The notes beneath the pieces were generated by a model. It ran no database searches. It was not told the origin of the DNA and saw only the letters and a program-made list of their open reading frames with translations. Shown here one piece after another: positions 1-12,012 of a DNA stretch of 64,000 bases. A program made the position numbers and the translations under genes. Numbering within the stretch: position 1 is the first letter of the stretch; every line of letters begins with the position of its first letter. This stretch comes from Ctena decussata (taxonomy: Eukaryota; Mollusca; Bivalvia; Lucinida; Lucinidae), in NCBI GenBank assembly GCA_963989385.1, contig OZ022506.1, forward strand, positions 6,613,415 to 6,677,414, in the 5' to 3' direction.

Positions 1-1592
1 TGTAGGCGATGAAACTCTCATTTTACAATAAATAACAACTACATGTATTGTCATCACAACTATGTTGTTAAAAATTAATTTAGATTAAATTAGAATTTCA
101 AAAATCTATGTTCATGGTGGGAATGAACTATGATTTAATCAATCATTTTAATCTGTTAAGTACGTTACTATGGTTAATATATGTGCTGTAAGGTCAGAAC
201 ACAAATGTGAACTGTTGTTATATCATGTATTACATGATCTTTTTTCATAACGGCCGATTTGTCAGTTTAAAATAATTTATTCGCCATTTTTTGTACGAAT
301 AATTGTGGGAAAATGACTTTGCAGCCACCAACAGAGAATAGTTGTAATCATGTTCAACGGTACATTTTTGACAAAGTATAGAAGCTAAAGGTCTCAAATT
401 AGTTTTGTTAGAATGGTATTAAACGGGACAATTAGAAAATTGAAGAAGTTTGGGTAAATTTTATCACAAACTGTTTGTAAATGCAACAGCCTAAGTTACA
501 TTTTAAATTTTCGAGGGGTACATAATATATTGTAACGAAAATAACAGCACAGAAGCTCTGAACTGTTTTCTAAGCAGCCTTATTTATAGCATATTAATCA
601 TTCTTGCAGAAAATATTAATATTTGATACATTTATATTGCTCAAACACATTTCTTATTGACTTCAATAGATATGTTTGATATTTAAGATCTAAAGAGGTA
701 ACATAAATAACTTGCAACTGCAGAGTTATGCAAGGTTTGCCAAAGCGGCAAACGCTGAATTTGATAACTATAGACCCAGGCGATCATTTTGATATACAAA
801 AACAAATGTTACACTCCGTAGACCACCCCCTTGAAAGATAGCCCAACATATTTGCTCCACTATTAGTTTCGTGATACATGCAACTCCACGAGTTCTTTTA
901 CCTCACTCATTTGGCACTAAAATGGCTTTCATAAATACGGATATTTTTTGCTGCTGGTTTATTTTTAATTTTAATTCAGGAGCGAAATCGCACATTTTCC
1001 AGGCTTGCATATCATCATATTTTTATCAATGACCACAAATGTGTTTGTTAGGACTGATCATGGTCAATCTGGCGCTTTACTGGTGTGATGGTGGCCTGTT
1101 CTAGGCATTACTATCTATCTATATATATATTTTTTTTTATCTTAAAATCTGCTATCCCAAGATGAAGATGTCCAAATGCATCCAATTATTACGGATAGTC
1201 GCCGAAACTAAAGTTATCTGTGCAGCATCAAATCTTCTGATATTGTATTTGGCAGCATAATTATAAACTGTTCACCGCCCACTTTTGTACTCCGATGTAA
1301 AAATGAGAATAGCAAATTAAATAAAATACGAGCGACCTCATCTACGTATTTTACGATTTATCTAAATTCAAATAATGGCCAGGTGATCTAACGATATGCA
1401 AGCGGGACAAAGACTGTTTCTTACTACTCCAGTAAAATATCATCATTTCAATGACTGTATCCAAATTATATTTACCGGAATTGTTCTAAAATTGGGACAC
1501 CTTAAAATTACCGTAATGATTCTAAAATTTGAACAAAAAAGTAGGGTTAATATTCGGCGAGGTATATTTGTACGCCGATTAAAAGCCAAATG
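1..1592. other. AT-rich non-coding DNA, no gene seen
   Basis: No open frame with recognisable protein similarity, splice-flanked exon or RNA gene is visible. There is a short TA/T-rich simple tract near 1110-1138. If the dachshund gene begins upstream of the window this is intronic; otherwise it is intergenic. Confidence 0.6.
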
Positions 1593-1662
1593 GCAAACAG
1601 TATAGACTCTGACCAGACTGCTCCATTTTAGGAGCAGTGTGATCAGGGTCTGCACTGTTTGC
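1593..1662. repeat. Short foldback (hairpin) repeat, gcaaacag...ctgtttgc
   Basis: Inverted repeat whose ends read GCAAACAG and CTGTTTGC, with the inner CCAGACTGCTCC paired to GGAGCAGTGTG. The same hairpin design with a CTGATCAGACTG core recurs at 19362, 24715, 27682, 37981, 48978, 51246 and 54548. It looks like a dispersed small foldback family. There is no protein. Confidence 0.75.
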
Positions 1663-2533
1663 TAAATGCCAACTGTCCCCATATTAAGGGTCATCTACAC
1701 ACTATCACCTTATCAGAAAATCAGGGTTCCGTCTGTGAGTTTTAATCTTTAGGTGTAATATGATTTGCTATCTGCATAATTGAATTTGGTGTCGCATTTC
1801 TTATCTTTAAACCAAATGTCAGTACTACTATTAATAGTTGAAAGAAATAAGAAACACCTTAGTAACCAAAATGAATCGTATTAACCAAGATAGCTGAAGA
1901 TACCATATTGAAATTTGAAAAACAGCGAGAGAGTTATTGGGCGTAATATATCATTGTAATTAATTCCGATTTTCCAAATGACACATTTGAAATAAGGAAT
2001 GAATAGTTGCTACTTTAAATGAGTTTAATAAACTTCTGAGTGAAAGTGAGGGTTTTCCTGTGGAGTTTTTACACAATTGAACAAATAATATTTGTCAACT
2101 AGATGTAAAATTTTCAAGATGAGTGAATGATATATTTGTTGATAATAATACTGTCCATAAAATCTCATGAGGCGACCAATGCATAAATAATGGCAAGGCA
2201 GATTTGATAACTTTCACTCCCGATTCAAATGATAATTTACCATGAAAACGAATCAATTATATAGAATTCAAGTATGGTTATTTTATCAATGCCCGCTGTT
2301 CAGAAAAACATAAATTAATGTGAACGGCAGCATATAAATGATACCCATTTTACGGAAACAGTTTTCAATGGGAATCATTAAAAATCTATTTACTTCTTCA
2401 TGATGTGCTTATCATGATGAGTTTAAAATCGTAGAAATACGATATAAAGCGCAATGTATTGCAAAAATGACAATTTGCAACATCATGTTTTGGTTTTCAG
2501 TCCCAGATTGCAGTTAAGAAATGCACTACAATT
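1663..2533. other. Non-coding DNA, no feature seen
   Basis: AT-rich sequence without a convincing exon, repeat or RNA gene. Confidence 0.55.
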
Positions 2534-2770
2534 GAGCCTCGACGCGAAAAAACCAACAAAGCGGTTGTGCGCCCAAAGCAGACTCAGAATAGCCCGGAGA
2601 TTCGCCCAATCTGATCAGACTCTTGCTTAAACGCTTGAAGGGTAGCTAAGAGTCTAAGCTGCCTTCATGTGTACAGCGGAGACTCTGATCAGACTGGGCG
2701 GACGCCCAGGCTGATCTCAGTCTGCGCTGGGCGCACAACCACTTTGTTGGTTTTCTCGCGTCGCAGCTCA
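2534..2770. mobile_element. ~240 bp foldback element, TGAGCCGCGACACGAG family
   Basis: Long inverted repeat. The left arm (gagcctcgacgcg..., aaccaacaaagcggttgtgcg, cagactcag) pairs with the right arm (ctgagtctgc..., aaccactttgttggtttt, cgcgtcgcagctca) over roughly 95 bp each side, around a short unique centre with TAGCTAAG. It carries no ORF, so it would be non-autonomous. Further copies lie at 8918, 12189, 31977, 41166, 47143, 56391 and 58331, with a half copy at 11520. Confidence 0.85.
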
Positions 2771-3006
2771 TATACGAGTGGCAATTGAAACGCATAAGCC
2801 AAGTACAGTAAGTAGCTACTCACGTTCAAATGATATACTTAGATTGGCAATTTTCATATCATATCCGTAGCCTCCCATAACAACCCCCGACTCCCATGTA
2901 AGTCCTCGGAAGTCGAGATTTGATAAGGGGTACCATTTCATAACCTTTTTTATCAATTACATATAGTAAGAGATTTGCTTGTTTACCGAATCTGTATCAA
3001 AGTGCT

Positions 3007-3219
3007 GATGGATGGATGGATGGATGGATGACTTGTGATTTAACGTCATGTTTAACAGTATTTCAGTAATATCAGGACGATTGGAAGGTAATTATGAAAT
3101 GTTTCGTGCAACGAAACTCCATTTTTGTTTGGAAAGGTTTCCGCTTCCATCGGATTTCGAACCCGGGACCGCAAGATGAGCAGGCCAGCGCATAACCTAC
3201 TGAGCTACCGTGGCTCCTA
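3007..3219 (-). mobile_element. tRNA-derived SINE, minus strand, with GGAT tail
   Basis: On the minus strand a tRNA-like head reads into the window: the A-box-like TAGCTCAGTAGG is at 3196-3207 and the B-box-like GGTTCGAAATCC at 3152-3163. The body contains ATATCAGGACGATTGGA (written on the + strand) and ends in a (GGAT)n run at 3007-3030. Two other copies with the same body and tail lie at 48133-48306 and 63228-63433. It is a SINE and not a tRNA gene, because the acceptor and anticodon stems do not close and a body and tail follow. Confidence 0.8.
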
Positions 3220-3534
3220 AAGTGGTGATGTTTTTTTTTTCTTTTTTTTTTTTTAGTAAAACAATAGTGAATAACCACCGAGTACGCCGAATATGACATA
3301 GATTTATAGCCAAAGGGGTTCTCCTAGAACTTCTGAAAGTGATGAAACCGAACTTTCGGTTTGGCCACCTCCAAAGGCTTATATGCTTATATTATAACTA
3401 TATCAGTCTAACCTATACAAAGCTGATTGTTTTTAAATATTCATACATGTAGCCTATGCTTTATGTGAAAACATTGTACGCGTCAAATAGTATCGTCATG
3501 TTTTAAATCTATTTGCAGAAGCTACCCAGCAGGC

Positions 3535-3632
3535 ACACAACATTGAATCAACGTTGAATCAACGCTGATTCAACGTCATGACGTTGAATCAACGCTGATT
3601 CAATGTTGATTCAACGTTATGTGCCCAGTGGG
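3535..3632. mobile_element. Hairpin MITE, TTGATTCAACG core subfamily
   Basis: The ends read CCCAGCAGGCACA and TGTGCCCAGTGGG, and the interior is built from alternating GTTGAATCAACG and TGATTCAACG blocks around TCATGA. The whole unit can fold into one stem. It is one of eight elements in the window with these termini. Confidence 0.85.
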
Positions 3633-4706
3633 TATAGTGTTTAAAATCCAAGAAGTTTGTCATACATGTAAAAGTCAAGCTCCAAATCAATACTCATATC
3701 ATTTAGGATATCTAAAGCCTGTTAACATGTAAAAAATGAACGTACGCAAGGTAGCCGTCGTTCTATGCCTTTTTTATTGCGAAGACCAACTGCAGAACAT
3801 GAGTGTTCGTCCATGCGTGCCAAACATGAGTTGAAATGACAAAACCTTTGTATAACAACGGAATTCAATGCGTGCCAATTTCAAATAAAAATCATACAAT
3901 TTAAGATTTAAATTAGATACTACTGAATTCAAAATACGCAATTTAGACACCGATATGACTTTAATATTTTCATTTAATGCGTATTCAGGGCAAGAAGCAA
4001 CATTTAATTATTTTGTATTTATTTCATAATTATATTCAAAGCAGAGGAACAAAGCTTAAATGGTCTGGAATTAATAAGAAATACGAAACTGCGGTTATAA
4101 AATGTATTGGATATTGTCTCCATTTCGGTCACGTGATTTGGAAAAATAGTGCGTTGGGTTTTCAAGTTATTCCACGCTTTGGGTTTCAAACGGTCTTTTA
4201 AATTACTTTGATAAATTAGGCTTACATTTTAAGAAGGTTTATTATCAGTGGAATAAAAGTTAAATACAAAATGCACGTTTCGAAAATTGTTATTCTGTGG
4301 AAAGATCAAAATATGACACTCTATTATCCAACATAATTACGACTGTCAGATTCATATTTTATTATTCATTTGGGGCGAATGCTTACATTCTTTGTTGTAA
4401 CGCACAGTCTAGCTAGAAACTTGGCAGCGAGTTTTTATTAAACAGGCAACTCAGACTTTGTGTTTGTCATAATGTACAACCATATTTTTTATGAGAACAG
4501 ATGGGGACAGTGTCGATTCTATTCTATTTTATTACCATAAATGTTAGTGGTATACATGTAATAATATTTTTTTTATCTTTACGTGTGTATTTTCATATCG
4601 TCATCTTACACAGTGCGATATTTTAAGCATATGGTAAGGATACAAAAATATCTTTCAAAGTTCAAATGAATTATAAATTACTAGTAACACACAACGATGC
4701 AATCTA
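3633..4706. other. AT-rich non-coding DNA
   Basis: Contains open frames of up to ~75 codons (for example 3977-4201) that resemble no family I know and have no splice context. No repeat or RNA was recognised. Confidence 0.55.
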
Positions 4707-5065
4707 AAAATAGGAAATATATTCTTTAATACAAGAAGATATTTTGAGATATCAATGTTCGAGATATCGGGAGTTGACTGTATAATGAAAATTTAAAAAT
4801 ACAAAACAGAATGCGGGTCTCAGATCTCGATGTGTGCCGTCTATATTTGTTATGTCAACTTTCGATATCTCGAACACTGATATCTCAAAGTATCTTCTTA
4901 TATTAAAGAATATATTCCTGTTTTTTCTTTTTACATTTCAACTCCTGTTATATCAAACTACTGATATCTCAAAGTAAATTTTCTGGTACCAGAAAATTTA
5001 CTTTGAGATATCGGTAGTTTGGACTGAAGATAGACTTCGAGATATCGAGCGTTGACTGCATGCAG
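4707..5065. mobile_element. GATATCTC-type MITE, nested inverted repeats
   Basis: Two nested foldbacks share a GAGATATC motif. Arms at 4707-4770 and 4862-4925 are inverted copies of each other. A second, nearly perfect palindrome spans 4956-5020, centred on GGTACC. Ends such as GTTGACTGTA resemble the TACAGTC...GACTGTA termini of the copy at 28701-28886, which suggests Tc1/mariner-type MITEs with TA targets. Confidence 0.7.
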
Positions 5066-5364
5066 CTCAATGCTGATCATATGCATCAATGCCATACTTG
5101 GTTCCTAGATTTTCTAGTTTAGAAAACGATCATTTATATGCATTCGTGCTGCCACTATTAGTGTTGATGGTTGAGTTACCTTGGAGTGCAAAATTAGAAT
5201 ATTTACGAGTTTTACCTTTGAAACCGCCAAGCATTGCGTGTAGCATTTATACGTGACAGAAAAAGAAACGTTACATTTTAACAGACAAAAGAAAATGTTC
5301 CATTTGAACAGAAAAGGAAACATCGTATCATCACTGTTTTTACTTTTAGACATGTTAGAATATA

Positions 5365-5535
5365 CAGTCAAACCTGTCTTAAGAAGACACCTAAGGGGAC
5401 CCACAAAACTGGCTGCTTACGAGAGGTGACCCCATAATACATGTTCATTTGCATTGTGTTTTGGTAAAGGGACTCCAGAAAGGTGTCTGCTAAAGGCAGG
5501 TGATCCCTTAATAGAGTGACCCCTTAAATATTAGC
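5365..5535. repeat. Dispersed MITE-like repeat (ACAGTCAAACCTGTCTTAAG)
   Basis: Begins ATACAGTCAAACCTGTCTTAAG-like and contains repeated GGTGACCCC and GGTGATCCC blocks followed by CTTAATAGAGTGACC. The motif arrangement is typical of a dispersed invertebrate repeat. Only one copy is obvious here, so family and ends are uncertain. Confidence 0.5.
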
Positions 5536-6254
5536 GGCCAAAACAATGAGACCATACTGTCTTAAGACGCTTTGCTTTCTTCTCTGTTTTGGTCACAGCT
5601 TGTTTTGCAGGAAACATTGCCGTTTTGCTTTTAATAAGCCCTACAGCCTGTGTCATTTCTTCGAGGTGTCTCGGCCTTTGCACTCTAAGATACTATGAAA
5701 TTCACTGTTTCAGTGTTTGCAGATTCCCACCTAGGTGACCATCTTGAAACATCATGCTTTGTCATTTTCAAAGTTTTCTTTGACAATGGCCACTCATGCA
5801 CATGCCGAATTAACATTTGCCGGGCTTCCTCGGAAAAAGGCCAAAAATGCTGATGATATTTACTGCTGTTTGCACTTCACTTAGAAGACCACCAATGCCT
5901 GAGAGTCATAGCAGATCCAAGGGGCATCTTCAAAGTTATGTGGCCTCAACATTTTAAAATAACCCAACTGCGACACTTCTTTTATTGTTGGGTATATGTT
6001 AGTAACACCTGCTGATCTCTTATTAATAAATCTTAAGTTTACAAAGAACATGTTCTTGAACTCATCTACAGTATTGTTGGGTGCGTGAACCCTTTTTTAT
6101 TACTCTGAAAGAATTTTAGATGTATTTTTAACTAATTCATTGGGTTCTGGTTTCTGCATGCGGTAGCATCTGCATACTCTTGCTTTACTTGTAGTTCGGA
6201 GTAAAATTATTTTAGTAGTCACTGCTGAATGTTTAAATCTATATTTTTTTCTGC
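5536..6254. other. Non-coding DNA, no feature seen
   Basis: Short frames only; no exon, RNA gene or repeat that I can support. Confidence 0.5.
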
Positions 6255-6460
6255 CATTTTTACAAAGGGAAACGATTATCATGACCTCCTGTTTGCTTCC
6301 ATGGAGAATCAAACCCTCTAAAAAGGGTCTACTATTAAAAATAAGAATTTGCTCCTAAAGGGGCAAAATCTTTCTTTTAATAGTTGACGCCATTGAGAAG
6401 GGAAGCAAAACAAAAAATGGCGGAGTTGGTTCCTCTGAAGGGGCACCCATTCACTTTAAT
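6255..6460. repeat. Dispersed repeat with GCTCCTA..GGAGCAAA core, copy 1
   Basis: Contains CTCCTGTTTGCTTCC, TTTGCTCCTAAAGGGGCAAA and a CACCCATTCACTTTA end. Related copies lie at 9715, 33030, 50995, 55133 and 59085, with a fragment at 11795. The shared order of blocks (tttttgtgac, cctgtttgcttcc, aattgctcc, ggagcaaat, gagttga, gggaagc, cacccattcacc) defines one family of about 200 bp. Confidence 0.65.
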
Positions 6461-8274
6461 GTAGAAAGGAATGCTAAGATTCGATCCATCAGTACTTTAT
6501 TTAAGACAAAAAATAACTATCATGGGTATATGAGTCCTTTGTTTTCCTTGTATCAGAGAAAAATGCCTTATTTTCAATCCTTATGTTAAGCCTTAACTCA
6601 GCTGCGCATCTGTGCAGATTGAGCAGTCTTTAGTTTCCAAGACAAAGATAATCATGGTCAGTATACAGATGCTTGACTCAGTTAAACCTAGTCTGCTATT
6701 TTCATTTCTTTTGCGTATTGGTTCCACTTATTCAGACCTTATTCGCACAGGATCAGCACAGATGGTTGATGCTTACAGAGAGTACTCTTATTAAGCTGCG
6801 TCACGCAAAATTGTGCCTGCCATATTTGCGAACAAGAAATACTCAAACCGGCTTGTGAGCTGCGCTGTGTAGCTAGACGCTAATGCCTTTATTTTGAGCC
6901 TGTAGATTTCTTATGGCTCACACACGGTTTAAGCGAACAATAAATGCTTTTTTCATACTACGCGCATGCACAGACTGCTCTTAGCTTCTGCTTGTCGCAT
7001 CAGCATCATTTCCGATTCCCTGCGCAACAGAACTGCAGGTTACTGCATGCTGATATTGAGTCTTTAGTGTAACATGAAGCATATTCCCGGAACCTACTTC
7101 TTAAGGAACTCATTTTATCTACAATTCTTTACATATATATTTTCCATTCTTTCTTAAATATTTAGAATCTCATTTACAGAGAAATTAATACGTTAAATAA
7201 AGCGGGAAAAAGTCAGTGAAAGTGCCTCACAGCCAGTGCGAAGACGCATATCAGACTCGTTTCAGTGCATACTGTTCAGAGTCCTCGCTTACATTCATAA
7301 CTGTAACCATAAGAGGATAAACAGGCTGATTTCAGTTCAGTTTTTGTACGGACACACGGCGCCAAGTGCGTGCAACTATGGTTTCGTACCGCTGAGCCAC
7401 TTGGGGTACGTCGTTAGGAGAATTGAACTGAATAAACAGGCTGATCTAAGCTTTCAACTTTTGCAAGGGTCGTAAGGCGCATCTGACGCATTTGCATGCA
7501 TTTGCTTATTACGTTGCTCATTTCATTAATTTCCCCAACAGATGTACTTCTTTTTGTCACAGTAATTATTATTTGTATTAATATTTCCTCAGCATCTATA
7601 TAATAATCTCTAGGAATGTTATTTCAAACATCAGGTTCGTATTATCAAATCACTTTGTGTTTATATTAAAACACTGAGTGTTGAAAAGAAATGATATACT
7701 TTTGTTTTGCCAACAGGTAAAAAATGTTACCTGCGCGCAAGTTCCATATTGCATGCCATTATACTGTTTTGATAGCTGCTGCAGAAACTTAGGGACCTCT
7801 CAGCTTAGGAAAGGAATTTAGTTTGTATCATGTTATCCAATACTCTAGTACATACAGCCAACATGTGACGCAACGCAACCACTCTAAGCAACACGGTGCG
7901 ACGCAAAGCCTTTCACGGTAGTACAACCAAATTCAGAAGTCACGTGTTCCACAAATTTTTAAAAAATTTCATATAGATTTTTGTGTAGTTCATGTTTACA
8001 AGAAAATTTATTCTAGCATTCCTTCTGAAGGAATGATAGGAAAATTAAAATAAAATAGCAGGAGTTATATAGTTTATATTCAAAATCTGATTCCATATAT
8101 ATCTGAATTGAATAAAAGCACTGTTCCAATGAAGTTGCCAAAAATGACTCAAACTATTTTTCATGTCATACTGTTCAAATGCGATCTGTCACACTTATCG
8201 CCCTAAATCTTGCACGTGGAGTTATTTTCACCCTAATTCTTTAATTTTATGTATAATCAGTTCTAGAAATTTCA
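6461..8274. other. Non-coding DNA around a SINE
   Basis: No recognisable gene. It holds the SINE at 7345-7433 and otherwise AT-rich sequence; open frames of 60-80 codons show no family similarity or splice context. Confidence 0.5.
7345..7433 (-). mobile_element. tRNA-like SINE fragment (GGCGCCAAGTG type), copy 1
   Basis: On the minus strand the sequence reads AAGTGGCTCAGCGGTACG, an A-box-like segment, between CCTAACGACGT and CACTTGGCGCCGTGTG. A close copy is at 12459-12552 and a diverged one at 60308-60385, so this is a dispersed element and not a tRNA gene. Confidence 0.65.
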
Positions 8275-8525
8275 AAGTTAAAGTTCGTCTTAAACTACTG
8301 ATAAAGTCAATTTTCTGTTCCAATAAAATTCACTTTGAGATACCAGTTTTTTAGATAACAGGAGTAAAGAAAAATAAATAAAAAATGTGTCCAAACCATA
8401 TTCTTTGAAATAATAGGGTACTTTGAGATATCAGTGTTTGAGATAACGAAATTCACTTGTATATAAATAAAATATATGTCAAGTTTGTGTTTGAAATAAA
8501 GTGTTTGAGGTAGCACAAAATTCAT
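8275..8525. mobile_element. GATATC-type MITE, diverged copy
   Basis: Shares ATTCACTTTGAGATACCAG, CCAAACCATATTCTTTGA, GGGTACTTTGAGATATCAG and GTTTGAGATAACG with the element at 28701-28886. The ends are not clear. Confidence 0.6.
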
Positions 8526-8917
8526 GGAAGAAGCGCTTTGGCCGTTTTCGGGTGTTTAGTGTAAACATCTCCACTTTATGTTTCACAAGGCTATTTTTGT
8601 ACTCACTTGACAATAGCATTTGTTGTATTTTGCAATCCGTTTGCAAAAGCCTGAACTTTTAACTTGCTTGAAGAAATGAATATTTACGCATTTACCAAGT
8701 ACCAAGGGCTTTCCTGATAAGTATATTATAATTTTCTGCATTACCTTCTAAATCTGTGATAGTCTTTATACTGGCATTGCCCATTATGAAGACTATATGA
8801 ATCAAAAGGTGAAGTCCGAGAACTACAAAACATAAAATGAGAGGAAAATATTAAGACGCACGAACACCAGCTATGTAAATTCGATACCCTGGCATTTTCC
8901 TTAACTCGTCCATCAAA

Positions 8918-9155
8918 TGAGCCGCGACGTGACAAAACCAACAATGTGGTCGTGCGTCCAGCGCAGACTCAGATCAGCCTGGGCATCCGCCCAGTCTGAT
9001 CAGAGTCTTCGCTGTCCGCATGAAGGTAGCTTAGTCCCTTGGCTACCCTTTAAGTGCTTAGCAAAGAGTCTGATCAGACTAGGCGGATGCCCAGGCTGAT
9101 CTGAGTCTGCACTGGGCGCACAACCACATTGTTGGTTTTGTCGTGTCGCGGCTCA
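8918..9155. mobile_element. ~240 bp foldback element, copy 2
   Basis: Starts TGAGCCGCGACGTGAC and ends GTCGTGTCGCGGCTCA. The two arms are complementary across GGTCGTGCGTCCAGCGCAGA / CTGCACTGGGCGCACAACC and AGTCTGATCAGAGTCT / AGAGTCTGATCAGACT. The central block has GGTAGCTTAGTCCCTTGGC. It is nearly intact. Confidence 0.9.
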
Positions 9156-9714
9156 AATGGACTCGTAAACTATGTAGAAATGTTAAATATTCAAGTGCAA
9201 AGCAAACTGAAACCATACCCAAATAAAACATTAAACAGATGAAATGTATTCCGATACTATTTCACTGTTAAAATGAAGTACAAAAAGATAAACTCGATAG
9301 CAATCGGAGATAAAATTAATTTACATACGTTATTTTTCACACCCGGTTGAAATCGTTTAGAGGTGGTCCGAGTGTGTATTGTATGGCCCTCTTGAAATGA
9401 GCTCATTCGTAACAGAATAGATGCGAGATCAAGATCAAATTTGCCATGAAAAAGAGGCTGGTAGTTAGTTTGTCTCAAAGTGTACGGGGTTAACCTTTGT
9501 AAAAGACATTAAATGAATGAGATTATATATCTCTTAAGTATTTTTATTTTTCTGTTTTCTTTCAACTTCAAGTTCCAGTTACAACCGAGTTAGTTCATAT
9601 TAAACAATACACCATGTATCCGGTGATACTGGGTGCTACTCCGCAACCGTTTTATCAATAACGGGAAAATGAAAAACAGTACCGGGGATAGGAGTATGGC
9701 TACTGCACCATGTT
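9156..9714. other. Non-coding DNA, no feature seen
   Basis: No exon, RNA gene or repeat that I can support. Confidence 0.5.
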
Positions 9715-9950
9715 TTCCTGTCGTTCCTACAAAAGTAGACAGTTTTTGTGACTTCCTGTTTACCTCCCTGAATAACGTAGTCCTTCCAACTTTAGGTCAA
9801 CTCTTAAAGGACAGAAATTTGCTCCTAGAGGAGCAAATGTTTTCTTTATAAGTTGACCCCTTCTTCCCATTAAGGACGGTGGCAAAAGTGATAAGAGAGG
9901 AAATGGTAGAGATAGTTACCCTGAAAGTGTACCCATTTACCCTAACCATC
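9715..9950. repeat. Dispersed repeat with GCTCCTA..GGAGCAAA core, copy 2
   Basis: Contains GTGACTTCCTGTTTACCTCC, AATTTGCTCCTAGAGGAGCA, TAAGTTGACCCC and AAAGTGTACCCATTTACC in the same order as the copy at 6255. Confidence 0.65.
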
Positions 9951-10067
9951 GTCATAGCAACGTCGATGCATTTTGCATTTTACGACGTTGCGTCAACCAG
10001 GAAAGTCATTGCATTATTATAAACAGATATTTCTGCTTGGAATTTACATATCTTCAGTCACAAACTG

Positions 10068-10285
10068 ATGGGACGCCGTGGCCAAATGGAGAGACTGCTA
10101 ACTTTTTTTTTCTCTCACCGCTATGGCTTCGAGTCTCGGCCGGCGCACAGTTGGGAAAGCCAAATTCTGTATACAGATGGTCAGGTGTTTTTCCCCCGGG
10201 AGCCCGGCTGTCGCCCATCTTTGCTTAACTATCGGCTCATCATAGTAAACTATTCTAGAAAGGGCCGTAAAACCAATATAAAAAA
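10068..10285 (+). mobile_element. tRNA-derived SINE, plus strand
   Basis: The tRNA-like head has an A-box-like TGGCCAAATGGA at 10079-10090 and a B-box-like GCTTCGAGTCTC at 10126-10137, with an internal T run where a variable arm would be. A non-tRNA body follows (CCGGGAGCCCGGCTGTCGCC, AACTATCGGCTCATCATAG, GGGCCGTAAAACC). The head resembles a Leu/Ser-type tRNA with a long variable region. The 136-codon frame across it (10068-10478) is most likely spurious. Confidence 0.75.
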
Positions 10286-11412
10286 GGAATATCAATTAGA
10301 AACTGTGGATTTTATTTTTTATTTTTTAAATTTTCGGACTGTAAACACAGACGTCTCAAACACTTCAAAAATTGCAGAAAAAATACAGTTCAAAATTCTC
10401 CGAGGAGCAGATCACGAATCCGCTCGACTCTGTTGTAAGAAACTGGACAATTCGAAAAATATGATCGATAGAAAATAGGCCACTTTTATCTTGATAAAAT
10501 ACGATGTATTTATATTAATCTTTATTGGGGTTAGAATTACTTGATATCAGCGTAGAAGTTAACATTAATCAGAAATTTTATAAATCACACCAGAAATTGA
10601 CAACCATACACATTTATATTGATTGCATTTTATTGTTGTGAAGAAAAAAGCCAATCAAACAAATTTGTTGCTAAATAAATTGATTTGAAACGGCATGATA
10701 ATATCAATATCTTCATAACAGTGGTGAATACCACGGATTTCTTTAATATTTGTAATTGATCGGTCGGGTTCAGTGTCACATCTAAGCCTTGACGAGATAT
10801 TACAAGGCGCAGATAAGATATATACAAATAATCCGGATTTAGATTCAGTCGAATTTTCGTGCCACCTCGCCAAAATTAGAATGCTTCGTTTGAAACATAG
10901 TCATTTTTTCCACTTTCGCGTTTTCATTCAAATAATTAATTTCAGTTTGTTTTATTTTGTGTATGTGTTCTATTTATGTCTGTTGTCAATAGCCAAAGCC
11001 TTTTTGTAATTTTTTTTATTTTTGGGTAACTTTAGTAGCCAAAGCGCGATCTTCATCGAAACACGTATCAAAGTCTTTCATAAACGTTTGAAGCATTTAC
11101 ATGATAAATAGTAAAAAGAGAAAATCACTTTAAATCTTACACTATTGTTGCGATCTATATGTGTATTTGCTTGCGAAAACGTCATTTAAATAACTTCTTT
11201 TTAAGAAACTTTAAAACTTTAAAACATATATGCAAAATGGATAGCAAAAACTTAGGCCCATCGGTCCCAGATCTACTTTTTCATAGTCACCAGAGTAAAG
11301 GCAAATGCGTATTGATCCCTGAATTTGAGATCAAAATGCATATTCTGCAAAGTCGAAGCAATATCAACATGGATGTGTAAATCCTGGGGTTTAGCATAAA
11401 GTGTAGCCATAT
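10286..11412. other. AT-rich non-coding DNA
   Basis: No recognisable exon or repeat. The open frames here (up to ~78 codons) are AT-driven and lack family similarity. Confidence 0.5.
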
Positions 11413-11762
11413 AATTTTCTCATATTCTGTGCTGGTGGTTGACACTAACATGACAGGCATATTTAGTTTAAGCTCACTGTAATCAATCTATTATCATATA
11501 TCTTGGTTAGAGTCAATAGAGTGAGGTACCTTAGATCCTTACCTACCTTTTAAGCACACAGCAAAGACTCTGATCAGACTGGGCGGATGCCCAGGCTGAT
11601 CTGCGTCTTCGCTGGGTGCGCTTGCCACTTTGTTGGTTTTGTCGTGTCGCGGATCAAATTTTCTCATGTTCTGTGCTAGTGGTTGATACTTAGATGACAG
11701 GCATGTTTAGCTTTAAGCTCATTGCAATCAATCTATTATCATATCTTCGTTAGAGTCAATAG
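11413..11762. repeat. Direct ~107 bp duplication flanking a half foldback
   Basis: 11413-11519 and 11657-11762 are direct copies (both run from AATTTTCTCAT to GAGTCAATAG, with about 12% differences). Between them, 11520-11655 is the right half only of the ~240 bp foldback, ending GTCGTGTCGCGGATCA. The left arm of the foldback is missing. The repeated flank is far too long for a target-site duplication. Confidence 0.8.
11520..11655. mobile_element. Half copy of the ~240 bp foldback element
   Basis: Matches the right arm of the intact copies from CTTACCTACCTTTTAAGC through AAGACTCTGATCAGACTGGG to GTCGTGTCGCGG. It lacks the TGAGCCGCG left end. Confidence 0.8.
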
Positions 11763-11794
11763 CTAGGAATTAGTGAAAGCTATATCAATACGAG

Positions 11795-11890
11795 AACGAG
11801 TAAATCGGTGAATGAGTACACTTTCAGGGGAAGCAACTGTGTCAATTTACTTTCTGGGGTCAACGCGAAACGGAAAGAATTTAATCCCAT
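11795..11890. repeat. Fragment of the dispersed repeat family seen at 55133
   Basis: Contains GAATGAGTACACTTTCAGGG followed by GGAAGCAACTGTGTC and GGGGTCAAC, matching the left part of the copy at 55133-55330. Confidence 0.5.
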
Positions 11891-11900
11891 GGGAGCCCAT

Positions 11901-12012
11901 CCCAGCAGACACACAACCTTGACACAACACTGAATCAACCTTGATTCAACTTCAGGGCGTTGAATCATTGTTGATTGATTCAATATTGATTTAATGTTGT
12001 ATGCAAAGAGGG
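11901..12012. mobile_element. Hairpin MITE, TTGATTCAACG core, decayed
   Basis: Starts CCCAGCAGACACACAACC and has a TTGAATCA / TTGATTCAA core. The right end is worn (GTATGCAAAGAGGG). It is an older copy of the element at 3535. Confidence 0.7.

Noticed and set aside
3140..3219. tRNA gene on the minus strand
   Set aside because: A- and B-box-like sequences are present, but a SINE body and GGAT tail follow and the same unit recurs at 48133 and 63228, so it is a SINE head.
10068..10478. 136-codon protein-coding gene
   Set aside because: The frame runs straight through a tRNA-derived SINE and AT-rich flank, with no recognisable domain.
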